From Haloarcula salinisoli (GTDB lineage: Archaea; Halobacteriota; Halobacteria; Halobacteriales; Haloarculaceae): a stretch of DNA of 64,000 nt. The notes below the pieces were generated by a model. That model was given only the letters and a program-made list of their open reading frames with translations, was not told the DNA's origin and did no database searches. Positions 1 through 7,542 of the stretch are shown piece by piece (position 1 is the first letter of the stretch; each line of letters opens with the position of its first letter). Both the position numbers and the translations under genes were made by a program. The stretch is taken from positions 1,116,001-1,180,000 of the forward strand of contig NZ_RKLQ01000001.1 in NCBI RefSeq assembly GCF_019599405.1, in the 5' to 3' direction.

Positions 1-111
1 CAGGTGTTGCTGGGCCGGGACATCCTCAAGCACTACCAGGTCGACGTCAACCATCGGGCCGACGCCGAGCGCGAGGTCGACACCGAGGAAGAGGAAGACT
101 CCGAAGAGTAG
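1..111 (+). CDS. C-terminal end of a gene cut by the window edge; possible retropepsin-like ATP-dependent zinc protease (RimB/DUF785)
   Basis: Frame 1 is open from the window edge to a TAG stop and gives 36 residues. The readable part starts with a VLLGRDILKHYQVDVN segment and ends in a very acidic tail. The pattern L-[IL]-G-R-D-x-L followed by a short strand ending in VDV resembles the C-terminal end of the aspartyl-protease-fold family usually annotated as ATP-dependent zinc protease (DUF785/RimB). The acidic tail is typical of haloarchaeal proteins. The identification rests on one short motif only; the missing upstream sequence would settle it. Confidence 0.45.
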   Translation, partial: QVLLGRDILKHYQVDVNHRADAEREVDTEEEEDSEE

Positions 112-251
112 CGAGGAACGCGAGTTTCAGGAGCGTTCCTCGACGGAACGGTGAACGAAGCGAACCGTGGAGTAGCGAGGTATCGACCGGAGAGATAGCT
201 CGACACGAGCGAGCGGTGAGTGGAGCGAACCGCGAGCAGCGAAAACTCGTC
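112..251. repeat. Hairpin-rich intergenic spacer
   Basis: No gene is seen. The 140 bp between the zinc-protease-like tail and the glycosylase stop consist of short imperfect inverted repeats built from GAGCGA/GCGAAC words, for example GAGGAACGC with GCGTTCCTC near 113-151 and GCGGTGAG with GAGCGAACCGC near 211-235. The same word family recurs beside the tRNA genes and at 45905-46148. The converging genes on either side make a transcription-termination role possible, but this is inference. Confidence 0.5.
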
Positions 252-863
252 TCAGTCGGTCTGTACTTCCGCCACACTCTCTGCGATATCCTCCTCCGCC
301 CGCCAGAGGTATAGCGTCGCGTAACTCCGGTAGGGTGCCCAGCGCTTTGCGTACTCGACCATCTCCGACCGGCTATACCCCTCGCCCACGACGTTCGTGA
401 ATCCCTTTCGAACCCCGAGGTCGCCGACGGGGAACACGTCCTCGCGACCCAGCGAGAACAGGAGTTGCATATTGGCGGTCCACTCACCGACGCCGGTGAT
501 TGCCGTGAGTTCGTCCCGGACGGCGTCGTCGGCCAGCCCGTCGAAGTACTCGACCGAGTAGCCCTGTTCCTCGAATGCCGCTGCCACCTCGTTCACGTAG
601 CGCGTCTTCTGGCGCGAGAGGCCGGCCTCCTCGAGGAGCGTGTCGTCTGCTGCCAGAACGCCGGCTGGCGTCATCTCGACGGCCTCGAACAGCCGGTCGC
701 GGGTAGCCGCGGCCGACGCCATCGACACCTGCTGGCGACAGATAGAGACGACCAGTCGCCGAAAGAGGTCCTCTGCGGGGTCGAGCGTCAGTTCGCCGTG
801 GGCGTCGACGAGCGGGCCGATGTCTGGGTCCTCACGCAGGAATTCGTGGGGCGAATCCGTCAT
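252..863 (-). CDS. DNA-3-methyladenine glycosylase-type HhH-GPD DNA repair enzyme (AlkA family)
   Basis: The 203-residue protein should remove alkylated bases from DNA as the first step of base excision repair. The helix-hairpin-helix is visible as L-T-A-I-T-G-V-G-E-W-T-A at residues 119-130, and the catalytic aspartate is D148 in VGDLGVRKG, the spacing expected for HhH-GPD glycosylases. The FRRLVVSICRQQVS segment near residue 34 matches the usual entry helix. There are no iron-sulfur cysteines at the C-terminus, which argues against EndoIII/MutY. At about 200 residues it is the short archaeal form without the N-terminal AlkA domain. The substrate range cannot be read from sequence. Confidence 0.85.
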   Translation of the reverse strand: MTDSPHEFLREDPDIGPLVDAHGELTLDPAEDLFRRLVVSICRQQVSMASAAATRDRLFEAVEMTPAGVLAADDTLLEEAGLSRQKTRYVNEVAAAFEEQGYSVEYFDGLADDAVRDELTAITGVGEWTANMQLLFSLGREDVFPVGDLGVRKGFTNVVGEGYSRSEMVEYAKRWAPYRSYATLYLWRAEEDIAESVAEVQTD

Positions 864-950
864 CAGCGGGTGATAGCGACCAGTCGATGAAGAACCTATT
901 CCTCTGCTCCGTGGCTCCTACTGGTCGCCGCTTCGCTCCGAGACCTCCCG

Positions 951-1520
951 TCAGTCTGCCTCGCTACCGCTCCCGTCAGCGACTGCGGGGGATTGGGGTT
1001 CGGACGTATCGTCGTCGATGGGGCGTGCGGGGTTCCCGACGACCGTCGTCTCCGGGGGGACGTCGTCGACGACGACGGCGCCCGCACCGACCGTCGCGTT
1101 CTCGCCGATGGTGACGGGTCCGATGAGCGTGGCGTTGGCGCCTATCGTGACGCCGTCTTCGAGCGTGGGGTGGCGCTTCTCGCGACGCATGGACTTTCCG
1201 CCCAGCGTCACGCCGTGGTACAGTAACACGTCGTCGCCGACGACGGACGTCTCGCCGATGACGGTGGCCATCCCGTGGTCGATGAACAGTCGGTCGCCGA
1301 CCTCGGCGCCGGGATGTATCTCGACGCCGGTCAGGAGTCGGCTCAGATGTGAGACGAGCCGGGCCGCAAACTCGTGGTCGTTCGCCCACAGCGCGTGGGC
1401 GAGGCGGTACAGCCAGACGGCGTGCAGGCCAGGGTACGTGAGGACGACGGCCGCGGCACTGCTCGCCGCGGGGTCCTTGGCCAGTGCCGTGCGGACGTCG
1501 TCCCTGAGTGTTTCGAACAT
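951..1520 (-). CDS. cysE: Serine O-acetyltransferase
   Basis: This 189-residue enzyme transfers acetyl from acetyl-CoA to L-serine, giving O-acetylserine for cysteine synthesis in the cytoplasm. After a helical N-terminal domain (about 1-65), hexapeptide repeats form a left-handed beta-helix from about 66 to 168. The family signature is complete: HPGAEVGDRLFIDHG with the D81-H82 pair, VIGET at 88-92, YHGVTLGG at 101-108 and a C-terminal VVGNPAR. It is the short form, close in length to bacterial EpsC/CysE. No cysteine synthase gene lies next to it. It is transcribed away from the divergent neighbourhood and ends about 90 bp before the glycosylase start. Confidence 0.93.
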   Translation of the reverse strand: MFETLRDDVRTALAKDPAASSAAAVVLTYPGLHAVWLYRLAHALWANDHEFAARLVSHLSRLLTGVEIHPGAEVGDRLFIDHGMATVIGETSVVGDDVLLYHGVTLGGKSMRREKRHPTLEDGVTIGANATLIGPVTIGENATVGAGAVVVDDVPPETTVVGNPARPIDDDTSEPQSPAVADGSGSEAD

Positions 1521-1710
1521 TGTGGGGTCGGTGGGAGCAATCGACAGCTGTGCTATCGGGGAAAAGACCGACCCTCAACAACAGCGACGCGACTCCGAGC
1601 GGCGTCGCTGACTGCCGATTCGAACCGGCGAGAGATGGCACCCACCGTTCATACGAATATCTCACCGCCGGACGGGCTTAAAAACAGTGGGAACGTAATT
1701 CCCCCGAGAC

Positions 1711-2151
1711 TCACTCGATATCTATCTGGTGACCGCTGTCGAGCGGTTCGACCCTGGAGACGGTGATAGTCAACACCCCGTCGTCCATCGACGCGGAGAT
1801 GGTCTCGGTGTCGGCGTCGCTGGGAAGCGTGATGCGCCGTGACAATGACTGGTGCGTGCGCTCTTGCTGGATATAGTTCGCCTCCTCGGCCACCGTCTCG
1901 TCGCGCTGTTCGGCCTCGATGGCGAGCGTGTTATCGGTGACGTACACCTCGATGTCGTCTTTCCCGAAGCCGGGCATATCGGCGACGACTGTGTACTGCT
2001 CGTCGTCCTCGGCCATGTCGATGCGCGGCTGGCTCATCCCCTCCGACCACGGTTCAAGACCGGTCCCCCAGCGGTCCGCAGCTGTCTCGAACTGCTTGCT
2101 CATCTGTTCGAACCACGCTTCCATGCTGTCGAGTGGGGACTGTCGGTCCAT
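1711..2151 (-). CDS. Small heat shock protein, Hsp20 family
   Basis: This 146-residue ATP-independent holdase should bind unfolding proteins in the cytoplasm. An alpha-crystallin domain runs from about residue 45 to the end: PRIDMAEDDEQYTVVADMPG is followed by the GFGKDDIEVYVTDNTLAIEAE strand region and a closing DGVLTITVSR edge. The N-terminal arm (MDRQSPLDSMEAWFEQMSKQ) is short and amphipathic. A clear C-terminal I-x-I anchor is lacking, as the chain ends HQIDIE. It is divergently placed from the fatty-acid gene at 2353; the 200-bp space between carries both promoters, with no unambiguous TATA box seen. Confidence 0.92.
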   Translation of the reverse strand: MDRQSPLDSMEAWFEQMSKQFETAADRWGTGLEPWSEGMSQPRIDMAEDDEQYTVVADMPGFGKDDIEVYVTDNTLAIEAEQRDETVAEEANYIQQERTHQSLSRRITLPSDADTETISASMDDGVLTITVSRVEPLDSGHQIDIE

Positions 2152-2352
2152 GGTGGAGCGTGGACGCCAGCGCGCTTAGTTAGTCACTGGGTACGTCAGC
2201 GAGCGTGACGAGCACCCACATCGCTCAGCGCGGTAAGATGGTCTTTGTCCTCGATAGCGACTGCGTCGCGACGGTGCCGCCCTGATAAACTCGGGGGCGG
2301 TTTCTCGGGGAGAGAAACGTTGAAACGTCGGCCGCCAGTGGGGACACATGTC

Positions 2353-4317
2353 ATGGATTTCGAGGACATCGAGACGGTCGCGGTGCTCGGCGCGGGCAAC
2401 ATGGGCCACGGCATCGCCGAGGTCGCCGCGCTTGCGGGCTACGAGGTCAGGATGCGCGACATCAAAGAGGAGTTCGTTCAGGACGGGTACGACAACATCG
2501 AGTGGTCGCTGAACAAACTCGCCGAGAAGGACCAGCTCACCCAGGACGAGGCCGACGCCGCGCTCGAACGGGTCACAGCGCTTGTCGACGTCGAGGCGGC
2601 GGTCGGCGACGCCGACGTCGTCATCGAGGCCGTCCCGGAGAAGATGGAGATAAAGAAGGACGTCTATACCGATGTCGAACAGCACGCTCCAGAGGAGGCC
2701 ATCTTCGCTACCAACACCTCCAGTCTCTCTATCACCGAACTCTCGGAGGTGACCGAACGCCCCGAGCAGTTCTGCGGGATGCACTTCTTCAATCCACCGG
2801 TGCGGATGCAGCTCGTCGAGGTCATCACCGGTGCCCACACCAGCGACGAGACGCTGGACACCATCGAGGAACTCGCCGAGGACTTCGGCAAGAGCCCGGT
2901 TCGCGTCCGGAAGGATTCGCCGGGGTTCATCGTCAACCGCATACTGGTCCCGCTGATGAACGAGGCCTGCTGGCTCGTCCACGACGACGTGGCCACCATC
3001 GCCGAGGTCGACTCGACGACGAAGTTCGACATCGGGCTCCCGATGGGCGCGCTCGAACTCTCGGACCAGGTCGGTAACGACGTCGGACTCCACGTCCTGG
3101 AGTACATGCACGAGACGCTGGGCGAGGCCTACGACCCCTGCCCGCTGCTGGAAGCGAAAGTCGAAGACGAGAAGCTCGGCAAGAAGACCGGCGAGGGCTT
3201 CTACGACTACGAGGACGGCGGTGCTGACATCCCGCGCGACCAGGCCAGCGAAGAGGTCAAACACCGCCTGCTCGCCGTGATGGCAAACGAGACCGGCAAG
3301 CTCGTCGAGAACGACGTGGCTCCGGTCGCCGACATCGACGAGGCCGTGATGCTCGGCGGCGGCTTCCCCGATGGTCCCGCGAAGATGGCCGACAACGCCG
3401 GTCTCGAGGCGCTCGTCGAGACGCTAGAGGAAGTCTACGACCAGACCGGAGAGGAGCGCTACGAACTCTCTGACGGACTGACCGACGCCGCCGCCGAAGG
3501 TGGCTTCTACGGCGGCGACGACGAAAGTGCGGTCACCTACGACACGATCAACGTCGACGTACTCGACGGCCACGTGGGCCACATCGAACTCGACCGGCCA
3601 CACCGAATGAACACGGTCAGCGCGGAGATGCTGGACGAACTCGCCGACGCCATCGACCAGCTCGACGAGGACGACGACGTCCGCTCGATTCTACTGACAG
3701 GCGCAGGCGACCGAGCGTTCTCCGCGGGCGCGGACGTCCAGTCGGCCGCGACCAACGCGACGACGCTCGACGGCGTCGAGCTCTCGAAACAGGGTCAGGA
3801 GACCTTCGGCAAGTTCGAGGCATCTCCGATGCCCGTCGTCGCCGGCATCGACGGTTACACGCTCGGGGGCGGGATGGAACTGGCCACCGCCGCCGATATG
3901 CGCGTCGCCTCCGAGAGCTCACAGTTCGGCCAGCCCGAACACAATCTCGGGCTGTTGCCCGGCTGGGGCGGCACCCAGCGACTCGCAAACATCGTCGGCG
4001 AGGGCCGTGCCAAGGAGATTATCTTCACCGCCGAGCGCTACGACGCCGCGGAGATGGCCGACTACGGCTTCGTCAACGAGGTCACCAGCAGCGACGAGTT
4101 GCTGGACGCGGCCGAGGAACTGGCCCGTGACCTCGCCGCCGGCCCACCCATCGCGATGGACTTCACGAAGCGCGCGATGCACGCCGGCCGCGTCGACGAA
4201 GAGGCCGGTCTGGAGGTCGAGTCACAGGCCTTCGGGCACCTGTTCAACACGGAGGACCTCATGGAGGGGCTGACCGCCTTCACCGAGGACCGTGACCCCG
4301 AGTTCGAGGGCAAGTAA
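2353..4317 (+). CDS. Fused 3-hydroxyacyl-CoA dehydrogenase / enoyl-CoA hydratase
   Basis: The 654-residue bifunctional beta-oxidation enzyme has the dehydrogenase first and the crotonase second, the archaeal order and the reverse of bacterial FadB. The NAD site is VLGAGNMGHGIAEV (about 11-24), and HFFNPP near residue 140 is the dehydrogenase signature. The hydratase half begins near residue 396 and keeps the oxyanion loop FSAGAD and both catalytic glutamates, in GGGMEL and GQPE. Depending on pathway it may act on crotonyl-/3-hydroxybutyryl-CoA or longer chains. An open frame runs back to 2245, but the methionine at 2353 fits the family start. The crotonase at 21791 and acyl-CoA ligase at 29933 could feed the same pathway. 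Confidence 0.93.
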   Translation: MDFEDIETVAVLGAGNMGHGIAEVAALAGYEVRMRDIKEEFVQDGYDNIEWSLNKLAEKDQLTQDEADAALERVTALVDVEAAVGDADVVIEAVPEKMEIKKDVYTDVEQHAPEEAIFATNTSSLSITELSEVTERPEQFCGMHFFNPPVRMQLVEVITGAHTSDETLDTIEELAEDFGKSPVRVRKDSPGFIVNRILVPLMNEACWLVHDDVATIAEVDSTTKFDIGLPMGALELSDQVGNDVGLHVLEYMHETLGEAYDPCPLLEAKVEDEKLGKKTGEGFYDYEDGGADIPRDQASEEVKHRLLAVMANETGKLVENDVAPVADIDEAVMLGGGFPDGPAKMADNAGLEALVETLEEVYDQTGEERYELSDGLTDAAAEGGFYGGDDESAVTYDTINVDVLDGHVGHIELDRPHRMNTVSAEMLDELADAIDQLDEDDDVRSILLTGAGDRAFSAGADVQSAATNATTLDGVELSKQGQETFGKFEASPMPVVAGIDGYTLGGGMELATAADMRVASESSQFGQPEHNLGLLPGWGGTQRLANIVGEGRAKEIIFTAERYDAAEMADYGFVNEVTSSDELLDAAEELARDLAAGPPIAMDFTKRAMHAGRVDEEAGLEVESQAFGHLFNTEDLMEGLTAFTEDRDPEFEGK

Positions 4318-4404
4318 GTCAGCACCCGCCCCGGCTGACCCGCCCAGGGCACGGCCATCGGGTGCCGTGTCACCGCGCCACAGGTAGTGGAGATTTCGAT
4401 GGGG

Positions 4405-4410
4405 TTAAAT
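4405..4410 (+). promoter_or_regulatory. TATA box of tRNA-Glu(UUC)
   Basis: TTAAAT is centred about 28 nt before the first base of the tRNA, the normal archaeal box-A spacing. Confidence 0.6.
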
Positions 4411-4435
4411 TGGTGTACCCGAAATCCGGATGTAC

Positions 4436-4510
<75 letters not shown>

Positions 4511-4926
4511 CATTGCTGTCGCGAACAAACTCGTGAGCGACTGCTGTGCGGGGATTTGAACCCTATCAGTCCCAGCCCGGGAAGCGAACGAAGTGAGCGA
4601 CCCGGACCGTCTGAGTCCGGTTAAAATCCCTGACCGAGCACATTCCTGCGGCGAGCACGAGACGTGACCAACGGAACGTCTCGATAGAGCGAGCGGTGTA
4701 ACCGCGAGCAAATCCGCGAGCCGCGGCTGTGTAATGAAGGGATTTGAATCACGCGAGACGAACGCAGTGAGTCTCGCAATCGGGTTCAAATCCCTGACCG
4801 AGCATTTTGCTGCGAACAAACTCGTGAGCAACTGCTGTCCTTCTTTCAGCGCTCCGGCGTTCGGAAGAACATGAGAACAAATGGCATAGCGGTAGCTATT
4901 TTCCGGGGCCGTGAGTCCGACAACGT
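4511..4926. repeat. Non-coding tract with tRNA-Glu 3'-end copies and T-arm-bounded palindromes
   Basis: No gene is supported in these 416 bp. Copies of the tRNA 3' end stand at 4619-4640 (TCCCTGACCGAGCA with a changed T-loop) and at 4782-4804 (GGGTTCAAATCCC plus GACCGAGCA). The bases after the second copy (GCTGCGAACAAACTCGTGAG...) repeat those after the real tRNA, so a unit of about 60 bp is duplicated. Two palindromic modules start with GGGATTTGAA and end with GGTTCAAATCCC or a close variant: 4551-4630 and 4739-4794, the latter with an internal GCGAGAC/GTCTCGC hairpin. See the findings. Confidence 0.8.
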
Positions 4927-6108
4927 ATGCAAGCAGTCGTACTCGCCGCTGGCGAAGGGACGCGGATGCGTCCGCTAACGGAAAACACACCGAAACCGAT
5001 GCTCCCCGTGGCCGACCGGCCGCTGGTCGCCCACACTGCGGACACGGCCATCGCGGCCGGGGCGGAGGAGCTCATCTTCGTGGTCGGCTACGAGGCCGAC
5101 GCGGTTCGGGAGTTCTTCGGCGACAGCTACGGCGGCGTTCCGGTCGAGTTCGCCGTGCAGGAAGAGCAACTGGGAACCGCCGACGCCGTCGACGCCGCCC
5201 GCGAGTATCTGGACGGACCCTTCGCCGTCCTGAACGGGGACAACCTCTACGACGAGGCGAGCCTCTCCAGCCTCTTCGACGCGGCGCCGTCTATCGCCGC
5301 CTACCAGGTCCCGGACCCGTCGAACTACGGCGTCCTCTCGACGGACGGTGACAGGGTCACCGCCATCATCGAGAAGCCCGCTGACCCGCCCACGGAACTG
5401 GCCAACGCCGGCGCGTACGTCTTCCCCGCCGAGGCCCGCGAGTGGCTCGACGTCGAGATGAGCGAGCGGGGCGAACGGGAGATAACCGACGTCGTCACGC
5501 AGGTCATAGAGGCCTACGACGTCACCGCCGTCGAGGTCGACCGATGGCTCGACGTGGGCCGACCCTGGGAGCTGCTGGAAGCCAACGAGTGGAAAGTCGG
5601 CGAGCTCGACCGCCGAATCGACGGCGATATCCGCGGCGACGCCGACCTGCGCGGAGACGTGGTCGTCGAGGCGGGCGCAGTCATCGAGCCCGGCGTCGTC
5701 ATCGAGGGGCCGGCCCTCGTCCGTGCCGGTGCGACAGTCGGCCCGAACGCGTACGTCCGCGGCGCCACGGCACTCGGCGAGGACACCCACGTCGGCCACG
5801 GCGTCGAAATCAAGAACAGCGTCGTGATGGCCGACTCGAACGTCCCACACGTCTCATACGTCGGCGACAGCGTGCTCGGTACCGACGTGAACCTGGGCGC
5901 GAGCACACAGGTCGCGAACCTCCGCCACGACGGCGAGCCGGTGAAGATGACGGTCAAGGGCGACCGCGTCTCGACGGGTCGCCGGAAGTTCGGTGTGGTC
6001 GCCGGTGACGGCGTCCGGACCGCTATCAACACCAGTCTCGACGCCGGCGTCGTGCTCTCGGCGGGCGCGACGACGACACCCGGGGAGAGCGTGACCCGGG
6101 ACCGGTAG
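4927..6108 (+). CDS. Sugar-1-phosphate nucleotidylyltransferase with C-terminal hexapeptide (GlmU-like) domain
   Basis: The 393-residue enzyme probably activates a sugar-1-phosphate (glucose- or N-acetylglucosamine-1-phosphate) with a nucleoside triphosphate for glycan or N-glycosylation precursors. The pyrophosphorylase loop is LAAGEGTRMRPLTENTPKPMLP (about 6-27), with LNGDNLY near 100 and a metal-site VDRWLDVG near 205. From about 225 a left-handed beta-helix of hexapeptide repeats continues (IDGDIRGDADLRGDVVV...), including an acetyltransferase-type HVGHGVEIKNSV stretch. This architecture matches archaeal bifunctional GlmU/ST0452-like proteins, but the exact sugar and any acetyltransferase activity cannot be read. 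It starts 415 bp after the tRNA. Confidence 0.85.
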   Translation: MQAVVLAAGEGTRMRPLTENTPKPMLPVADRPLVAHTADTAIAAGAEELIFVVGYEADAVREFFGDSYGGVPVEFAVQEEQLGTADAVDAAREYLDGPFAVLNGDNLYDEASLSSLFDAAPSIAAYQVPDPSNYGVLSTDGDRVTAIIEKPADPPTELANAGAYVFPAEAREWLDVEMSERGEREITDVVTQVIEAYDVTAVEVDRWLDVGRPWELLEANEWKVGELDRRIDGDIRGDADLRGDVVVEAGAVIEPGVVIEGPALVRAGATVGPNAYVRGATALGEDTHVGHGVEIKNSVVMADSNVPHVSYVGDSVLGTDVNLGASTQVANLRHDGEPVKMTVKGDRVSTGRRKFGVVAGDGVRTAINTSLDAGVVLSAGATTTPGESVTRDR

Positions 6109-6329
6109 CGAGACACCGAACGGAGAGAGCTCTCGAAGCGGAGCGGCGACGGCGAGGCGCGAAGCGCCTCGGTGGTAAGCGGCTCAGCCCCCAGCCCGGA
6201 GCCCTAGAGCTAAGCGAGGTCGACCGGCGGGACGGCCCGACACGACGTTCCTGAAGCAGTAGCGGGGTTGACTGCTTCTCGGGGGCGAGTATGTGAGATT
6301 AAGTAGGGCGACGACCACGCTCCGGTAAG
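6109..6329. other. Intergenic spacer with hairpins and a TATA box
   Basis: No gene is seen. GAGGCGCGAAGCGCCTC at 6154-6170 is a perfect short hairpin 45 bp after the nucleotidyltransferase stop and may terminate it. TTAAGTA at 6299-6305 lies 28 nt (centre) before the next start. Confidence 0.5.
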
Positions 6330-6515
6330 ATGGTCGACCCAACATCGGATCACCACGAAGATATCGACGAGGAGGATGCCCCGAACTGCGCGGTGTGTGA
6401 CGCCGTCATAGCCAACGAGGTGACACACCGCGTGATAACGTGGGTGGAGGACGACGGTGTCGAGACGGCCCATTTCTGTGACGAGGACTGTCGCGAGTCG
6501 TGGGGCGGTGCCTGA
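6330..6515 (+). CDS. Small four-cysteine zinc-binding protein
   Basis: The 61-residue very acidic protein has C20-x2-C23 and C50-x3-C54 (FCDEDC), with H48 as a further possible ligand. It looks like a single treble-clef or zinc-ribbon-like unit, similar to the small zinc-finger proteins that are abundant in haloarchaea. No enzymatic residues are seen. A TATA-like TTAAGTA at 6299-6305 places the transcript start at about the ATG, so it is probably leaderless. Function is unknown; a role in nucleic-acid or protein binding is only a guess. Confidence 0.75.
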   Translation: MVDPTSDHHEDIDEEDAPNCAVCDAVIANEVTHRVITWVEDDGVETAHFCDEDCRESWGGA

Positions 6516-6599
6516 CCGCGGGTCGCTCTTTCTCTCTTCTCCTATCGGCTGTCTCAGTGCGGTCGAACTCGGCGCTCCGCGGACGGACAGCCGACAGTC

Positions 6600-7112
6600 T
6601 CACTGTACTTCGTCGTAGGTCTGCTCGATAGACTGCTGGCCCCCGATACTGTCCGACATGGTCCTGGTGAGCAGGTCGAAGACGACGACGACCGGATACA
6701 GCAGGAGGCTGACGTACCGCAGCGGCCGGATGACACGCAGCGCGAACGTCTGGGCGTGGCCCAGACCGTAGGACTTGGGGATGATTTCCCCGGCAATCAG
6801 GATGACCGTACTGGCGACGACCGTCGTGGCGAGGACGGCCAGCCCCGGGTCGAGCCGGTCGACCAGCACCGCGGTCAGGAGACTCGACAGCGTGATATTG
6901 ACGACGTTGTTCCCGACAAGCAGTGTGACCAGCAGTCTGTGTGGGTCCTCGAGGACGTCAGCGACGGCGGCCGCCCGCCGGTCGGTCTCGGCCGCGTCGG
7001 CCAACCACTCCCGAGAGAGCGAGAACAGCGCCGTCTCGCTGCTGGAAAAGAAGGCGCTACACCCGAGCAGAGCGACGATGGCGACGAGCGTCGGTGCGAG
7101 CGGAACAGACAT
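6600..7112 (-). CDS. DUF21 (CNNM-type) membrane protein without CBS domains
   Basis: The 170-residue integral membrane protein has about four hydrophobic segments and the CNNM/DUF21 signature: FFSSSETALFSLSREWL near residues 22-38, LLVGNNVVNI near 63 and the GEIIPKSYGLGHA motif near 107-119. Family members couple this transmembrane domain to paired CBS domains and a CorC/HlyC domain and are implicated in Mg2+ or other divalent-cation efflux. Here the chain stops right after the membrane domain, at about 40% of the usual length, and no CBS sequence follows downstream in any frame. It may be a naturally short form or a truncated remnant. Confidence 0.8.
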   Translation of the reverse strand: MSVPLAPTLVAIVALLGCSAFFSSSETALFSLSREWLADAAETDRRAAAVADVLEDPHRLLVTLLVGNNVVNITLSSLLTAVLVDRLDPGLAVLATTVVASTVILIAGEIIPKSYGLGHAQTFALRVIRPLRYVSLLLYPVVVVFDLLTRTMSDSIGGQQSIEQTYDEVQ

Positions 7113-7400
7113 ACCTGTCGGTCGGTGTCACCGGTGAAAGAACCGCCGCTCTGACTTTGCTCACTTGTCGAATAAACGACTACGAACGGCCCCGCTATCG
7201 CTCGCCACGTTACTGCTGAAGAATGCTCGGTCAGGGAGTGAGCAAACCTTCGGTTTGCGAACGCCGAGAGACTCGCGGGGCGAGTCTCTCGGGATTTGAA
7301 CCGGAATCAGACGTGCTCGCTCACGCTGTTCGCTGCGCGCGACTGATAGGGTTCAAATCCCTGGACACCATTTGCTGCTCACGGATTGTTCGCAGCAAAA
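7113..7400. repeat. Non-coding tract with tRNA fragments and hairpins 3' of tRNA-Glu(CUC)
   Basis: No gene is seen. 7224-7237 (TGCTCGGTCAGGGA) is the reverse complement of the last 14 bases of the UUC-type tRNA-Glu, not of the adjacent CUC gene. Two strong hairpins follow: GCAAACC TTC GGTTTGC near 7243-7259 and GAGAGACTCG...CGAGTCTCTC near 7266-7290. 7291-7361 is a palindromic module whose outer arms are GGGATTTGAACC and GGTTCAAATCCC and whose inner arms are TCAG and CTGA. It has the same layout as the modules at 4551-4630 and 4739-4794. Confidence 0.8.
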
Positions 7401-7475
7401 TGCTCCGGCAGGGATTTGAACCCTGGTCATCACCGTGAGAGGGTGATATGATTGGCCGGACTACACCACCAGAGC
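7401..7475 (-). tRNA. tRNA-Glu, anticodon CUC
   Basis: On the minus strand the acceptor GCTCTGG pairs with CCGGAGC (one T-G pair), the discriminator is A, the anticodon stem TCACC/GGTGA encloses CTCTCAC with anticodon CTC, and the T-arm is AGGG TTCAAAT CCCT. There is no intron and no encoded CCA. It is a near relative of the UUC isoacceptor at 4436 and points towards it. A TATA-like TTATAGG at about 7502-7509 is 30 nt upstream of the 5' end. Confidence 0.95.
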
Positions 7476-7542
7476 GTACATTGATTGCAAGGGCAGAGGT
7501 ACCTATAACGATTCCGTTTCGGAAGCGCCCTGTGTGGGTTTC

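Noticed and set aside
2176-3264. 362-residue open frame on the minus strand opposite the HADH/ECH fusion
   Set aside because: It is the GC-driven shadow of a gene with clear motifs on the + strand; its product has no recognisable domain and is Asp/Val/Leu-Gly biased as expected from the antisense of an acidic GC-rich gene.
4619-4804. Additional tRNA-Glu genes downstream of 4510
   Set aside because: Only the T-arm and acceptor 3' strand are present; there is no D-arm, anticodon arm or matching 5' acceptor strand.
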